Numbered from the stretch's first letter, positions 1-10,816 are shown. The stretch is DNA of 64,000 nt from CAVQZC01 sp963718315 (GCA_963718315.1 CAVQZC010000005.1:26409-90408); one strand, 5' to 3'. A program made the numbers and translations. The notes: generated from the sequence alone by a model not told the origin.

Positions 1-337
1 CGGACGCGCCGGCGATGATCGCCTCGACGACCCGGTTGTGCTCGCCGCGGGTGAGCACCAGGACACGCGAGGCGGGGGCGAGCCGGGTCAGCCGCTCGAT
101 CGCATCGACGCCCGACAGCCCTGCGAATCGCAGATCCATCAGGACGACGTCCGGCCGCACGTCCAGAACGAGGTCGATCGCAGCCTCTCCGCTCTCTGCC
201 TCACCGACCACCTCGATCCCCGCGGTGGACAGCGCATGCGCCAGGGCGGCCCGGATCAACTGCTCGTCGTCGACCAGCACGACGGTAATCGGCGACGGGC
301 GCATCGCGCCAGGGCTGTGCTCGGCTCGATCCGCCAT
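1..337 (-). CDS. Response regulator, receiver domain, cut by window edge
   Basis: The minus strand encodes the first 112 residues of a CheY-like receiver domain; the gene continues to the left of base 1. Visible landmarks are the acidic pair in VLVDDEQ, the phospho-acceptor aspartate in VVLMDLRF and the conserved Thr in VLVLTRGEH. The usual lysine and any output domain lie outside. I chose the ATG at 337 because a GAGGAGG sits about 11 bases upstream; an internal ATG at 304 starts right at the domain but has no ribosome site. The domain style resembles NarL/FixJ regulators, so a C-terminal HTH is expected but not seen. It diverges from the hydrolase gene at 477. Confidence 0.85.
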   Translation of the reverse strand, partial: MADRAEHSPGAMRPSPITVVLVDDEQLIRAALAHALSTAGIEVVGEAESGEAAIDLVLDVRPDVVLMDLRFAGLSGVDAIERLTRLAPASRVLVLTRGEHNRVVEAIIAGAS

Positions 338-421
338 CCTCCGCTTCGCCTCCTCGCCCGCCAGTCTAGCCATGGTTCGTCTGAACCCCCCGGCTCGCCG
401 AAAGATGGTTCGCACGGGCCA

Positions 422-450
422 TTTACCGGGCCTCCGGAGCGGCTTACGCT
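422..450 (+). promoter_or_regulatory. Candidate promoter of the alpha/beta hydrolase gene
   Basis: TTTACC (422-427) and TACGCT (445-450) are separated by 17 bases and lie just upstream of the SD-led ATG at 477. The match to a sigma-70-type promoter is moderate only. Confidence 0.35.
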
Positions 451-476
451 GAAGACCCCATGAGGAGTTAGTGCAT

Positions 477-1196
477 ATGAGCAGGTCACCGAACATTGTT
501 CTGGTCCACGGCGCGTGGGCTGACGGTTCCTGCTGGAGCGAGGTCATCGAGCGCCTCCAGGCCGACGGCTACAACGTCACGGCTCCCCAGTTTCCCGAGA
601 CCTCCCTGGCGGCAGACGTCGCGCGACTGCGCCACGTGCTCAGCCTCCAGGACGGCCCGACCGTGGTCGCCGGCCACTCCTACGGCGGCCAGATCATGAC
701 CGCTCTCGGCACCGACGCGCCGAACGCGGTCGCCCTGGTCTACATCGCGGCGTTCGGGCTCGACGAAGGCGAATCGATCGGCGCGCTGCTGCAGCAGGGA
801 CCACCGACTCCGGCCCTCGCGCACCTCGACATCGACGTCGCGGGCCTGGCCTGGCTGCCGGAGGAGGACTTCGTCAACCACTTCGCCGCCGACATCGATC
901 CTGTGAAGGCGAAGGTCATGTACGCCGTGCAGCAGCCCCTGTCTGCCACCACCCTCACCGATGTGATGGGTGCACCGGCCTGGAGATCGCTCCCCAGCTG
1001 GTACCTCGTCGCCACCGACGACCAGGCGATCCCGCCCGAGGCCGAGCGCCAGTTCGCCAAGCGGATGGACGCAACCACCGTCGAGGTGGCATCCGGCCAC
1101 TGCGCGATGGTTTCCCACCCAGACGACGTCGTCGAGCTGATCGTCTCGGCCACCGGAGCTGCCCGCACGGCGCCTCCGGTCTTGACGGTCGTCTGA
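477..1196 (+). CDS. Alpha/beta hydrolase (esterase-like)
   Basis: A 239-residue single-domain alpha/beta hydrolase. The oxyanion-hole HG follows strand 1 (IVLVHGAW, residues 7-14). The nucleophile is Ser68 in GHSYGG, the likely acid is in ATDDQAIPP and the His in SGHCAMVSHP near the C-terminus. The short cap and overall length fit the small esterase/haloperoxidase-like group rather than lipases; substrate cannot be read from sequence. The ATG at 477 is preceded by GAGGAG (462-467) at good spacing; a GTG at 471 is in frame but too close. No signal peptide, so it is cytoplasmic. It stands alone between a divergent regulator and a convergent TetR gene. Confidence 0.88.
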   Translation: MSRSPNIVLVHGAWADGSCWSEVIERLQADGYNVTAPQFPETSLAADVARLRHVLSLQDGPTVVAGHSYGGQIMTALGTDAPNAVALVYIAAFGLDEGESIGALLQQGPPTPALAHLDIDVAGLAWLPEEDFVNHFAADIDPVKAKVMYAVQQPLSATTLTDVMGAPAWRSLPSWYLVATDDQAIPPEAERQFAKRMDATTVEVASGHCAMVSHPDDVVELIVSATGAARTAPPVLTVV

Positions 1197-1204
1197 CGGT
1201 GAGG

Positions 1205-1852
1205 TCACCCACCCGGGCGTTGAGGGGGCGCTCGGTGGGTGGTGACCCGATCACCGACCAGCGTGGCCATCAGGTCGACTGCCTCGGCGTCGCTCAGCCC
1301 CTGCCGGCGGACGAGGGAGCGCCACGTCTCGAAGGCGACGGCGTGGCCGATGCCGGCCCGCAGCCGGCGCCGGTGTGCGCCGCGCCCCCGCCGGCCCTGG
1401 AGCAGCACGTCGACGGCCGCCTCGAAGTACCCCTGCATCGACTCGATGGAGGGCCGCATGGCCGGCAGCGCCTCGGCGTCTCGCCGGACCAGCTCGGCCA
1501 TCTGCTCGGTGCGGCCGTACCAGCCGTAGAGCTCGCCCAGGGCGAACCGGAAGCGTTCCGCGGGCGGACGGATCTCCGCCCAGCCGGTCAGATCGGGCGC
1601 TGGGTTGCGATCTCGCCAGTGCTGCGTGCAGGCCACGAACAACGAGGCCTGGTCGGGGAAGTGGCGGTAGACGGTGGCTCGTTGGACGCCCGCCCGCTCG
1701 GCGATCGCGCTGACCGTGGTGCGGGCCGGGCCGATCGTGCCGTGCAGCTCCACCGTCGCCTCGGTGATGCGCTCGCGGGTCGCCGCCTCCATCTCGGCAC
1801 GCCGGCGCTTGCGGTAGGCGCGCGCTCGGTTCTCCGACATTTCAGTAGACAT
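1205..1852 (-). CDS. TetR-family transcriptional regulator
   Basis: 215 residues. An arginine-rich leader is followed by a TetR N-terminal HTH (TTVSAIAERAGVQRATVYRHF, split here around residues 47-67), then a helical ligand-binding domain. The basic N-terminal stretch RKRRR is longer than usual. It is transcribed divergently from the cupin gene at 1909 with a 56-bp gap that holds an inverted repeat, so it probably represses itself and the cupin gene. Ligand unknown. Confidence 0.9.
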   Translation of the reverse strand: MSTEMSENRARAYRKRRRAEMEAATRERITEATVELHGTIGPARTTVSAIAERAGVQRATVYRHFPDQASLFVACTQHWRDRNPAPDLTGWAEIRPPAERFRFALGELYGWYGRTEQMAELVRRDAEALPAMRPSIESMQGYFEAAVDVLLQGRRGRGAHRRRLRAGIGHAVAFETWRSLVRRQGLSDAEAVDLMATLVGDRVTTHRAPPQRPGG

Positions 1853-1871
1853 AGGTGTATGCTGGTTTCGA

Positions 1872-1899
1872 TTTCACTGAACGCAAATGCTCAATGAAA
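1872..1899. promoter_or_regulatory. Inverted repeat, candidate TetR operator
   Basis: TTTCACTGA (1872-1880), ten bases, TCAATGAAA (1891-1899): 8 of 9 arm positions pair. A related half-site TTTCAGT lies at 1840-1846. The repeat fills the divergent gap and runs up to the ribosome site of the cupin gene, a typical repressor position. Confidence 0.55.
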
Positions 1900-1908
1900 G
1901 GATAGTCG

Positions 1909-2445
1909 ATGACGACGCTGACAGAGACACTGCGCCGGTTCGATGCCTCCCAGGGGCCGAAGACGGTGGGCCCCACCGAAGGGCACTACGCCCAGCTCGG
2001 AGGCTGCGACGCCCGCTTCCTGGTCTGGGGAGAGGAGTCCGGCGGCGGCTTCTCGCTGGTCGAGCACCCGATCCCGCCGCGCTCGCTGTGCGCGCCGCTG
2101 CACCGCCATGACGGCGTCGACGAGTACAGCTTCGTGCTGGAGGGCCGGATGGGCGCGATCCTCGGCGACGACGTCATCTACGCCGAGACCGGCGACCTGG
2201 CCTTCAAGCCGCGCGACCAGTGGCACACGTTCTGGAACGCGGGCGATGAGCCCTGTCGGATCCTCGAGATCATCTCGCCGGCCGGGTTCGAGCACTTCTT
2301 CCGCGAGCTCGACGAAAGCGTGCGGGACGCCACCTTCGATCCCGAGCGGCTGTCCGAGAAATACGGCATCGAGTTCGACATGGAGAGCGTGCCCCGGCTC
2401 TGCGCCGAGCACGGGCTCACGCATCCGATGCTGGTCGACGCCTAA
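1909..2445 (+). CDS. Cupin-domain protein
   Basis: 178 residues with one double-stranded beta-helix. Cupin motif 1 is PLHRHDGVDEYSFVLEG (around residues 64-80) with metal-ligand candidates His-His-Glu; motif 2 is GDLAFKPRDQWHTFWNAG with the fourth ligand His. A metal-binding cupin of the small-molecule dioxygenase, isomerase or sensor type is likely; the exact reaction is unknown. AAAGGA lies 6 bases before the ATG. It is the probable target of the divergent TetR protein and overlaps the convergent transglycosylase gene by its stop codon. Confidence 0.85.
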   Translation: MTTLTETLRRFDASQGPKTVGPTEGHYAQLGGCDARFLVWGEESGGGFSLVEHPIPPRSLCAPLHRHDGVDEYSFVLEGRMGAILGDDVIYAETGDLAFKPRDQWHTFWNAGDEPCRILEIISPAGFEHFFRELDESVRDATFDPERLSEKYGIEFDMESVPRLCAEHGLTHPMLVDA

Positions 2446-3265
2446 CCGCCGAGCGTTGCCGGGAGGCTGGCCTCCCACGTGTAGTAGGTGAGGAAGCCGA
2501 GCGGGTCGCGGCGCATCTCGCCGGCGTAGGCCAGCACCGCGGCGACGTACAGGTCGGAGTGGTTGTAGGCGTAGAGGGCGCGGCGATCGTCCCCGGGGGC
2601 GCCGGATCGGTGCAGGTAGTTGGCCGCCCCGAGGATGGCGTCGCGTGGCGCGTGGATGTTGCCGCCGAGGCCGTAGGCGCGCCAGGTGGAGGGCAGGAAC
2701 TGCATCGGGCCCTGGGCGCCGGCGGTGCTGTGGTTTGTGACGCGGCCGAGCGCGGACTCGACCAGGTTGACCGCGGCCAGCACCTGCCACTGGGTGCCGA
2801 ACCGCCGCTCGGCCCGGCGGTAATCGCCGAGCAGCTCGCCGGCCGGGGCGGGGGGCACCAGATGCAGACGGGTACCGGTGGAGGTGGTGGGCGATCCGGC
2901 CAGCCGCCACAGGTCGCGGCGCGCCGGTCGATGTCTGCGCCCAGTGTTGGCCGGAGGCTGGAAGGCAGGGCAGCGAGGGTGCGTCTGGCCAGGCTGCTGT
3001 CCTCTGCGAGCCGGTGCACGATCTGGCGCTCCCTGGCCGCGGCGCTCAGAGCAGCGGCGGGAGGGGGCGTTCGCAGCGAGGGATCGGTTGTCTGCCAACG
3101 CCGGAGCGACGCTTGCAGGGCGGTATCGGCCGCCGCCAACCGGGTGGCGAGCGGTGCCGCGTTGCCCCCACCGGCGACCGATGCCGACGGCGGCGTCGAT
3201 GAGCCGCCGCAGGCCGCGCCTGCCAGGCACGCCGCCGCGACCAGTACAAGGAGAACTCGACTCAC
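2442..3265 (-). CDS. Lytic transglycosylase-like lipoprotein, frameshifted
   Basis: Two reading frames together make one protein. The N-terminal part starts at GTG 3265, overlapping the upstream gene as GTGA, and has a lipoprotein signal (VLLVLVAAACLAGAACGG; lipobox LAGAAC). The C-terminal part is an SLT/soluble lytic murein transglycosylase domain: catalytic Glu in AAVNLVESALGRV, then GAQGPMQFLPSTW and the YNHSDLYV region. Frames change within 2913-2929 (a GGCGCGCC-rich stretch); removing two bases restores a continuous ADIDARRDLWR segment. It should trim peptidoglycan at the cell surface. Neighbouring gene: zincin, same strand. Either a sequence error or a true frameshift. Confidence 0.8.
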
Positions 3266-3645
3266 TCGCCGGGCGGCGGGTGCACCGGCTCGGCGTCGGG
3301 CAGCGGGTCGTTCCCGATCGAGTAGTGATTGAGGTCGTCCTCGCTCATCCCGAACAGGTGCCCGAGCTCGTGGAGCAGGGTGTTGTGGATGGCCCGTGGG
3401 AGGTTCTGCCGGTTGCCCGCGGCTCGGCTGATCGGCATCCGGTAGAGCGTGATCACCGAGCCGGCGCCAAAGCGGGTGAACACGCCGAGCACCCGCGGCT
3501 GGTTGGGACGCTGATCCTCGATCGAGATGGCGACGTTGTGCTCGGCGATGGCCGACTGGATCCAGCCCGGCAGCGCATCGAGCTCGCGCTCCGCCAGGTC
3601 GGCGAACTCGTCCTCCGAGGCAACTCCGCTGTTCCACTCCGCCAT
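3262..3645 (-). CDS. Zincin-like metallopeptidase (DUF1025/Zincin_1 type)
   Basis: 127 residues. The zinc motif HELGHLFGMSEDDL sits near residue 96, with the acidic tail typical of the small actinobacterial minimal gluzincin-like family. The first half is acidic (DEFADLAERELDALP), as in that family. I start it at ATG 3645 because longer in-frame starts run into the KUP gene and add unrelated residues. Its stop overlaps the next gene as GTGA. No signal peptide. Substrate not known for the family. Confidence 0.82.
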   Translation of the reverse strand: MAEWNSGVASEDEFADLAERELDALPGWIQSAIAEHNVAISIEDQRPNQPRVLGVFTRFGAGSVITLYRMPISRAAGNRQNLPRAIHNTLLHELGHLFGMSEDDLNHYSIGNDPLPDAEPVHPPPGE

Positions 3646-3673
3646 CCAGGCAGGGTAGTCACTCGGGCAGCCT

Positions 3674-5605
3674 CTACACCTCGATCCGCGAGCCCATGAT
3701 GACGGTGCGCTCGCGGGGCAGCCCAAAGTACTCGACGGCATCGGTGGCGATCTGGGCAGTGGCGACGAACAGATGCTTGCGCCAGCGACTCATGCCCGGC
3801 TCGGTACCCGCGTGGATCTGGATCGTGGACAGAAAGTAGGAGGCGTCGTTGACCTCGAGCGGGCACTCCAGGCCGGCCGCCACGGCCAGGCGCAGCACGG
3901 CGGGGACGTTGGGCTCGTCCGTGTAGCCGAACCGGCCGGTCACGTGGGTGATGCCGTCGTCGGAGTAGCCGAGGTCGTCGATCACGATCCGGTCGGCCGG
4001 CGCGACGTGCGGCACCTGCATCGTCTCGATCGACAGGATGACGACGTGCTCGTGCAGGATGTGGTTCTGCTCGACGTTGAAGCGCATCGCGAGGGGGGTT
4101 TGCTTCTTGCCCCGGTGCAGGAAGACCGCGGTCCCGGGGACGCGTGTCAGCGGGGGTTGGCCAGCGTGGACCTGGTCGATGAACGTGCGCAGCGAGCCCT
4201 CGTGGCGCTCTCGCCTCCTGGTGACCAGGGCGCGTCCTCGCTGCCACGTGGTGAGCACGGTGAACACCACCACCGCGATCAGCAGGGGCAGCCAGGCGCC
4301 GTGGGTGATCTTGGTCAGGTTGGCAGCGAAGAACAGCAGGTCGACGACCAGGAAGGCACCGGCCCCGGCCAGCACCATCCACAGCGGCTTGCGCCACTGG
4401 GAGCGGACGATGTAGAAGAACAGCAGCGTGGTGATCGTGATCGTGCCGGTGACCGCCATCCCGAAGGCGTAGGCCAGGGCGGTGGACGACCGGAAGGCGA
4501 AGACGAGGGTGAGCACCGAGATCATCAGCGCCCAGTTGACCCAGGGGACGTAGATCTGCCCGATCGTCTGCTCCGAGGTGTGAGAGATCCGCAGCCGCGG
4601 GAGGTAGCCGAGCTGGACGGCCTGGTGGGTGAGCGAGAAGGCGCCGGTGATCACCGCCTGCGAGGCGATCACCGTCGCCGCGGTGGCCAGCAGCACCATC
4701 GGCACCCGGCCCCAGTGGGGGACGAGCAGGAAGAACGGGCTGCTGATCGCGCCGTGTGGGTTCGCGAGCACCAGCGCGCCCTGGCCGGCGTAGCTGAGGA
4801 CGCAGGCGGGGAACACCAGCAGCAGCCAGGCCCGGGTGATGGGCGACCGGCCGAAGTGGCCGAGGTCGGCGTACAGCGCCTCGGCGCCGGTGATCGCCAG
4901 TACGACGGCGGCCAGGGAGAAGAACGCCGTCGAGAAGTGGCCGATCAGGAACCCGAGCGCGTAGGTCGGGGAGATCGCCCTCAGCACCCCCGGATGGTCA
5001 ACCACCCCGTGCAGGCCGGCCGCAGCGATCGCCAGGAACCAGACGACCATCACCGGCCCGAAGATGCGGCCCACAGCCGCCGAGCCGAACCGTTGGCTGA
5101 CGAACAGCAGCAGGATGATGACCGCGGTGATCGGCACCACCCATTGGCTGAGCGACGGCTGCACGACCTTCACCCCCTCGACCGCTGACAGCACCGAGAT
5201 GGCCGGCGTGATCATGCTGTCGCCGAAGAACAGCGACGCGCCGAAGAGCCCGAGCGCGGCGAGCGTCAGCCGTGTTCGGCGGCCGCCGCGCACCTTGCGG
5301 CCGCGGATGAGCGTGATCAGCGCCATGATCCCGCCCTCTCCGTCGTTGTCGGCGCGCATCACCAGGAGCACGTAGAGCAGGGTGACGATGATCGTCACCG
5401 ACCAGATGATCAACGAGACGACGCCCAGAACGCTCTCGCGCGAGACTGCCACGGGGTGCGGGTCGCCAGGGTTGAACACCGTCTGGATGGTGTAGATCGG
5501 GCTGGTACCGATGTCGCCGAAGACAACGCCCAGCGCGCCCACGACCAGCGCCGCCTGGGCAGGGCTGCGCGTCCTTGCGGTAGGGGTGTCGGTGCGCGTG
5601 CTCAC
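3674..5605 (-). CDS. kup: KUP-family potassium uptake transporter
   Basis: 643 residues, the normal KUP length. The family signature near the N-terminus is GVVFGDIGTSPIYT, followed by about 12 hydrophobic helices up to near residue 440 and a hydrophilic cytoplasmic C-terminal domain (MRFNVEQNHILHEHVV through RERTVIMGSRIEV). It imports K+ by proton symport in characterised members. I chose GTG 5605 (VSTRTDTPTARTR), a few residues before the first helix; the frame stays open to 6397 but that extension is antisense to the propeller gene. It is followed closely by the zincin and transglycosylase genes. Confidence 0.93.
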   Translation of the reverse strand: MSTRTDTPTARTRSPAQAALVVGALGVVFGDIGTSPIYTIQTVFNPGDPHPVAVSRESVLGVVSLIIWSVTIIVTLLYVLLVMRADNDGEGGIMALITLIRGRKVRGGRRTRLTLAALGLFGASLFFGDSMITPAISVLSAVEGVKVVQPSLSQWVVPITAVIILLLFVSQRFGSAAVGRIFGPVMVVWFLAIAAAGLHGVVDHPGVLRAISPTYALGFLIGHFSTAFFSLAAVVLAITGAEALYADLGHFGRSPITRAWLLLVFPACVLSYAGQGALVLANPHGAISSPFFLLVPHWGRVPMVLLATAATVIASQAVITGAFSLTHQAVQLGYLPRLRISHTSEQTIGQIYVPWVNWALMISVLTLVFAFRSSTALAYAFGMAVTGTITITTLLFFYIVRSQWRKPLWMVLAGAGAFLVVDLLFFAANLTKITHGAWLPLLIAVVVFTVLTTWQRGRALVTRRRERHEGSLRTFIDQVHAGQPPLTRVPGTAVFLHRGKKQTPLAMRFNVEQNHILHEHVVILSIETMQVPHVAPADRIVIDDLGYSDDGITHVTGRFGYTDEPNVPAVLRLAVAAGLECPLEVNDASYFLSTIQIHAGTEPGMSRWRKHLFVATAQIATDAVEYFGLPRERTVIMGSRIEV

Positions 5606-5670
5606 TGGAGGTCGAATCCGTCCGCGGCGGGCGCACCGTACACCCCCAACCTCCAGATCCGCGGCAAGGG

Positions 5671-5712
5671 TTGACAAGCGATATGGTGCTAGCAATACTA
5701 GCTCCACTAGTG
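5671..5712 (+). promoter_or_regulatory. Promoter with ACTAG-type repeats upstream of propeller-GntR operon
   Basis: TTGACA (5671-5676), a 17-base spacer, then AATACT (5694-5699) form a good promoter. The spacer end and downstream flank hold GCTAGC (5688-5693), ACTAG (5697-5701) and the palindrome CACTAGTG (5705-5712). Repeats overlapping the -10 suggest repression, most likely by the YtrA-like GntR protein encoded second in the operon. Confidence 0.6.
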
Positions 5713-5728
5713 ACACCGAGGAGCCGTC

Positions 5729-6826
5729 ATGCCTGTCGCCACCCCTGTCCGTCCGCCCCAACGTAACGAAGGCCAGGACACCGAAGCGCTGATCGAGGAG
5801 GCGCGCCGCCACGCCCGCCGGCGGCGTCGGCGTGGGGCGTTGGCGCTGGTCGCCGCCCTGGGGGTGGCCGGTTTCGTGTTCGACCGCGGTGGCTCGACAG
5901 GGACCGGTGAGACCGTCGGACCGCCGCCCCCGCCCGGCAAGCCCGCATTCGGGAGTGACGCGCCCGCCAGGAACGGCATCCTGACGATCATGGCGGGGAG
6001 CGCCAACAGCCAGGGAGAGGGGCCGGCCGGGTACTACGGCATCTCGGAGATCGGCCGGCGGGGCGGGGCTCACGTCTTCGTCCGCTGCCCCGGCCGGCTG
6101 CGCTGGTGCGGTGAGGTCGAGGGCATCGCCTGGGCACCTGACGGCAGGCATCTCGCGTTCTCGGTGACGTCCTACGGGATCGACAACCCATCCAACGGCC
6201 TCCACATCGTCGACACCATGACCGGGGCTGATCGCCGGATCCGGCCGTGCCGCCCGCCCGAGTGCAGCTGGGCGGGTCTTGCCTGGTCGTCCGGCGGCAG
6301 CAGGCTCGTCTACGACACCAACGGCATCCTGTACACGGTCTACGCCGACGGCACCGGCCGTCGCGCCCTCGACACCGGCACCAGGGGCAGCGACCACTCG
6401 CCGTCCTGGTCACCCGACGGCCGCTGGATCGTCTACGCGAACACGACGAACCACAGCATCGACCTCATCTCCCCCGACGGAACGACCGGTTCGCTCCTGG
6501 CCAGGGATGCCTCGTCCCCCGCGTGGTCTCCGGACGGCAGGGTGATTGCCTACCGCAACCGCTGCGGGATCGCGTTGATTACCCCGGCCGGCCATAACGT
6601 CACGCCCTCGCGGTCGCACGGGTGCCGCGCGATCGGTACGCCAGGTTCACCGGCGTGGTCTCCGGACGGCCGCAAGATCGCCATCGGCTCGTGGCACCGC
6701 ACATTCGTCATGAACGCGGACGGCAGCCACCTTATCCGCCTGTCGACACCGCGCGGGATCACCGAGCACGAGGACCCGCGTCCTTCCTGGCAGCCGGTTC
6801 TACGCTCCTCGGTGCACCATGCCTGA
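5729..6826 (+). CDS. Membrane-anchored PD40/WD40-like beta-propeller protein
   Basis: 365 residues. A basic cytoplasmic start (ARRHARRRRRRG) precedes one membrane helix (ALALVAALGVAGFVF, about residues 37-51), then an extracytoplasmic TolB-like propeller. Five PD40-type blades are readable: IAWAPDGRHLAF, LAWSSGGSRLVY, PSWSPDGRWIVY, PAWSPDGRVIAY and PAWSPDGRKIAI. No catalytic motif. GAGGAG at 5718-5723 supports the ATG. Its stop overlaps the ATG of the GntR gene by 8 bases, so the two are co-transcribed. It may be a surface sensor or scaffold; the real role is unknown. Confidence 0.82.
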   Translation: MPVATPVRPPQRNEGQDTEALIEEARRHARRRRRRGALALVAALGVAGFVFDRGGSTGTGETVGPPPPPGKPAFGSDAPARNGILTIMAGSANSQGEGPAGYYGISEIGRRGGAHVFVRCPGRLRWCGEVEGIAWAPDGRHLAFSVTSYGIDNPSNGLHIVDTMTGADRRIRPCRPPECSWAGLAWSSGGSRLVYDTNGILYTVYADGTGRRALDTGTRGSDHSPSWSPDGRWIVYANTTNHSIDLISPDGTTGSLLARDASSPAWSPDGRVIAYRNRCGIALITPAGHNVTPSRSHGCRAIGTPGSPAWSPDGRKIAIGSWHRTFVMNADGSHLIRLSTPRGITEHEDPRPSWQPVLRSSVHHA

Positions 6827-7166
6827 TTTCACGATCGACCGCAGTGACCCGGCGCCGCTCCACGAGCAGGTCGCCGCTGCGCTTCGCCGGGCGATCGCCG
6901 ACGGCGAGGCGCGCCCGGGCGAACGGCTGCCGCCCGCGAAGGACCTGGCGGCGGTGCTCGGGGTGAATACCAACACCGTGCTCCGCGCGCTGCGAGAGCT
7001 CCGCGACCAGGGACTGCTCGAGTTCCGCCGCGGCCGCGGCATCACCGTGGCCGGCGCGCCCGACCGCGGCATCGTCGTCGCACAGGCGCAGGACCTGGTG
7101 CGGCTCGCACGCCGGCACGGCTACCGGATGAACGAGCTGATCGAGATCATCGAACAGTCGTCCTGA
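6819..7166 (+). CDS. GntR-family regulator, YtrA-like short type
   Basis: 115 residues: a winged HTH (PLHEQVAAALRRAIADGEARPGERLP, split around residues 13-38; then VLGVNTNTVLRALRELRDQGLLEFRRGRGITV) and only about 40 further residues, with no FCD, UTRA or aminotransferase domain. That architecture matches YtrA-type regulators, which usually repress their own operon and often control ABC exporters. Here the partner is the propeller gene instead. The ACTAG repeats at 5688-5712 are the natural candidate operator. Confidence 0.88.
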   Translation: MPDFTIDRSDPAPLHEQVAAALRRAIADGEARPGERLPPAKDLAAVLGVNTNTVLRALRELRDQGLLEFRRGRGITVAGAPDRGIVVAQAQDLVRLARRHGYRMNELIEIIEQSS

Positions 7167-7212
7167 GATCTGGGTCGGCCCGGGGCCGGAGCGTGCCACC
7201 TACCATGCTCCT

Positions 7213-9060
<1,848 letters not shown>

Positions 9061-9087
9061 CCCGCCGCGCGGTGCGATAGTAGGGCG

Positions 9088-10797
9088 ATGAGCTATCACC
9101 CGGCATCTGCGGAGGTGCACGCCGAGTTCTCGATCCCCTCGGCCACGCCCGACCGGGCCGCCTCGGTGTCCGTGCTCGAGGACGTCCAGGCGCCCATGCG
9201 CGACGGCGTGCGGCTCGGTGCCGATGTCTACCTGCCCGACGGCTGCACGCCGGCGCCGGCGATCCTGATCCGCCAGCCGTACGGCAGGCGGACGGAGGAC
9301 ATGGGCTTTGACGTCGTCGGCCGGTTCTTTGCGGCCAAGGGATACGCCTGCGTCGTCCAGGACGTGCGCGGCAAGTTCTCCTCCGAGGGCGAGTTCGATC
9401 CCGGGGTGCACGAGGTGAAGGACGGCTACGACACCGCCGAGTGGGCCGCTGCGCAGGAGTGGAGCAACGGCCGGATCGGATGCTGGGGCGAGTCGTACTA
9501 CGGCTGGACGAGCTACGCCACGGCGATCAGCGGGCACCCGGCGATCGCCTGCATCGCACCCGGCGACATCACCGTCGACCGGCGAGCGGGCTGGATGCGG
9601 CAAGGCGCGTTTCTCCTGAACACCACCGGCTACTGGGCGATCGCCATGGACGCCCAGAACTACGCCGATCTGGCCGCGCTCGACACCTACACGCTGCCGC
9701 TGATCGACCTGCCGGCCAGCTGCGGCGCGGACGGGGCGTTCTTCCGGACGCTGGTCGAGCACCTCGACGACCCTGAGTGGTGGGCCGAGCGGTCACTGGC
9801 CGGCCGCCTCGGCGACGTGCGCGTCCCCGTCCTTTCGTGGGGCGGTTGGTACGACAACTACATCGGGCCCCAGCTGGACGACCACGCGGAGCTGATGCGG
9901 ATCCACCCCGCTCCGGAGACGGTGCACCTGCTGGTCGGGCCCTGGGATCACGAGGGCACCGCCGAGTACACCGACCGCGCCGTCTGCCTCGAGCTGCCGC
10001 CGACGGCCGAGCACCGCTGGGCCGCCTACGAGCGGTTCTTCGATCACTACCTGCTCGGCATTGACAACGGCTTCGGCGCGTCGGGAGCCGTCGAGGTGTT
10101 CATGCTGGGCGCCAACCGCTGGGAGACACTGCCGACCTGGCCTCCGCCGGGCGTGGAGCAGCGTGCGCTCTACCTGCGGTCCGGTGGCCGCCTCGCGCTC
10201 GAGGCTCCCACAGTCGAGGAACCACCGGACGCATACCGCTACGACCCGCTCGACCCGGTCGCAGCCACGGTCGGCCGCAACTGCTGGGGCCTGTGCACAG
10301 CGCTCGGCGACCGCCGGCTGCTTGACGACCGCACGGACATCCTCCGCTACACCAGCGATCCGCTCGACGAGAACGTGATGCTGCTCGGCCCGGTCGTGGC
10401 CGACCTCTACGCGGCGACCTCCGCCGTGGATACCGACTTCACGGTGACGCTCTGCGACGTGTTCGGAGACGGCACCGTCAACACGATCCAGGACGGCATC
10501 GTCCGCGCCCGGTACCGCGAGGGCTTCGACGCGCCCTCCGCGGTCACGCCCGGCGAGGTGGTGCCCTACACCGTTCGGCTCAACGCTGCCGCCTACGTGG
10601 TCGGACGCGGACACCGGCTGCGCGTCGAGGTCTCGTCAAGCGATTTCGACCGCTACGACCGGAATCTGAACACCGGCGCTCCGACCGGACAGACCGCGGA
10701 TGCGGTGGTGGCGGAGCAGTCGGTCCACCATTCGCCCGGCCGCGCATCGCGGCTGGTCGTTTCCGTCCGATCCGAGAAGTCCTGCGAATCGTCCTGA
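9088..10797 (+). CDS. CocE/NonD-type S15 hydrolase
   Basis: 569 residues with the three-part architecture of cocaine-esterase/alpha-amino-acid-ester hydrolases: an alpha/beta hydrolase core (nucleophile Ser136 in GESYYG, Asp256 in WYDN, His288 in GPWDHEG), a helical cap, and a C-terminal jelly-roll (from about residue 390). An N-terminal MRDGVRLGADVYLP segment is diagnostic. Such enzymes cleave acyl-amino-acid esters, amides or beta-lactam side chains; this one's substrate is unknown. No export signal. It precedes a binding-protein gene and the catabolic cluster, so a role in releasing an acylated amino compound is possible. Confidence 0.88.
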   Translation: MSYHPASAEVHAEFSIPSATPDRAASVSVLEDVQAPMRDGVRLGADVYLPDGCTPAPAILIRQPYGRRTEDMGFDVVGRFFAAKGYACVVQDVRGKFSSEGEFDPGVHEVKDGYDTAEWAAAQEWSNGRIGCWGESYYGWTSYATAISGHPAIACIAPGDITVDRRAGWMRQGAFLLNTTGYWAIAMDAQNYADLAALDTYTLPLIDLPASCGADGAFFRTLVEHLDDPEWWAERSLAGRLGDVRVPVLSWGGWYDNYIGPQLDDHAELMRIHPAPETVHLLVGPWDHEGTAEYTDRAVCLELPPTAEHRWAAYERFFDHYLLGIDNGFGASGAVEVFMLGANRWETLPTWPPPGVEQRALYLRSGGRLALEAPTVEEPPDAYRYDPLDPVAATVGRNCWGLCTALGDRRLLDDRTDILRYTSDPLDENVMLLGPVVADLYAATSAVDTDFTVTLCDVFGDGTVNTIQDGIVRARYREGFDAPSAVTPGEVVPYTVRLNAAAYVVGRGHRLRVEVSSSDFDRYDRNLNTGAPTGQTADAVVAEQSVHHSPGRASRLVVSVRSEKSCESS

Positions 10798-10816
10798 TCC
10801 GCGTATCCTGCGCCGG

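Noticed and set aside
5488..5565. GC-rich hairpin-like stretches as terminators
   Set aside because: Many GC stems exist throughout, but none is followed by a convincing T run in an intergenic position.
5606..6397. Long N-terminal extension of the KUP frame
   Set aside because: It is antisense to the propeller gene, has no family similarity, and KUP is full length from GTG 5605.
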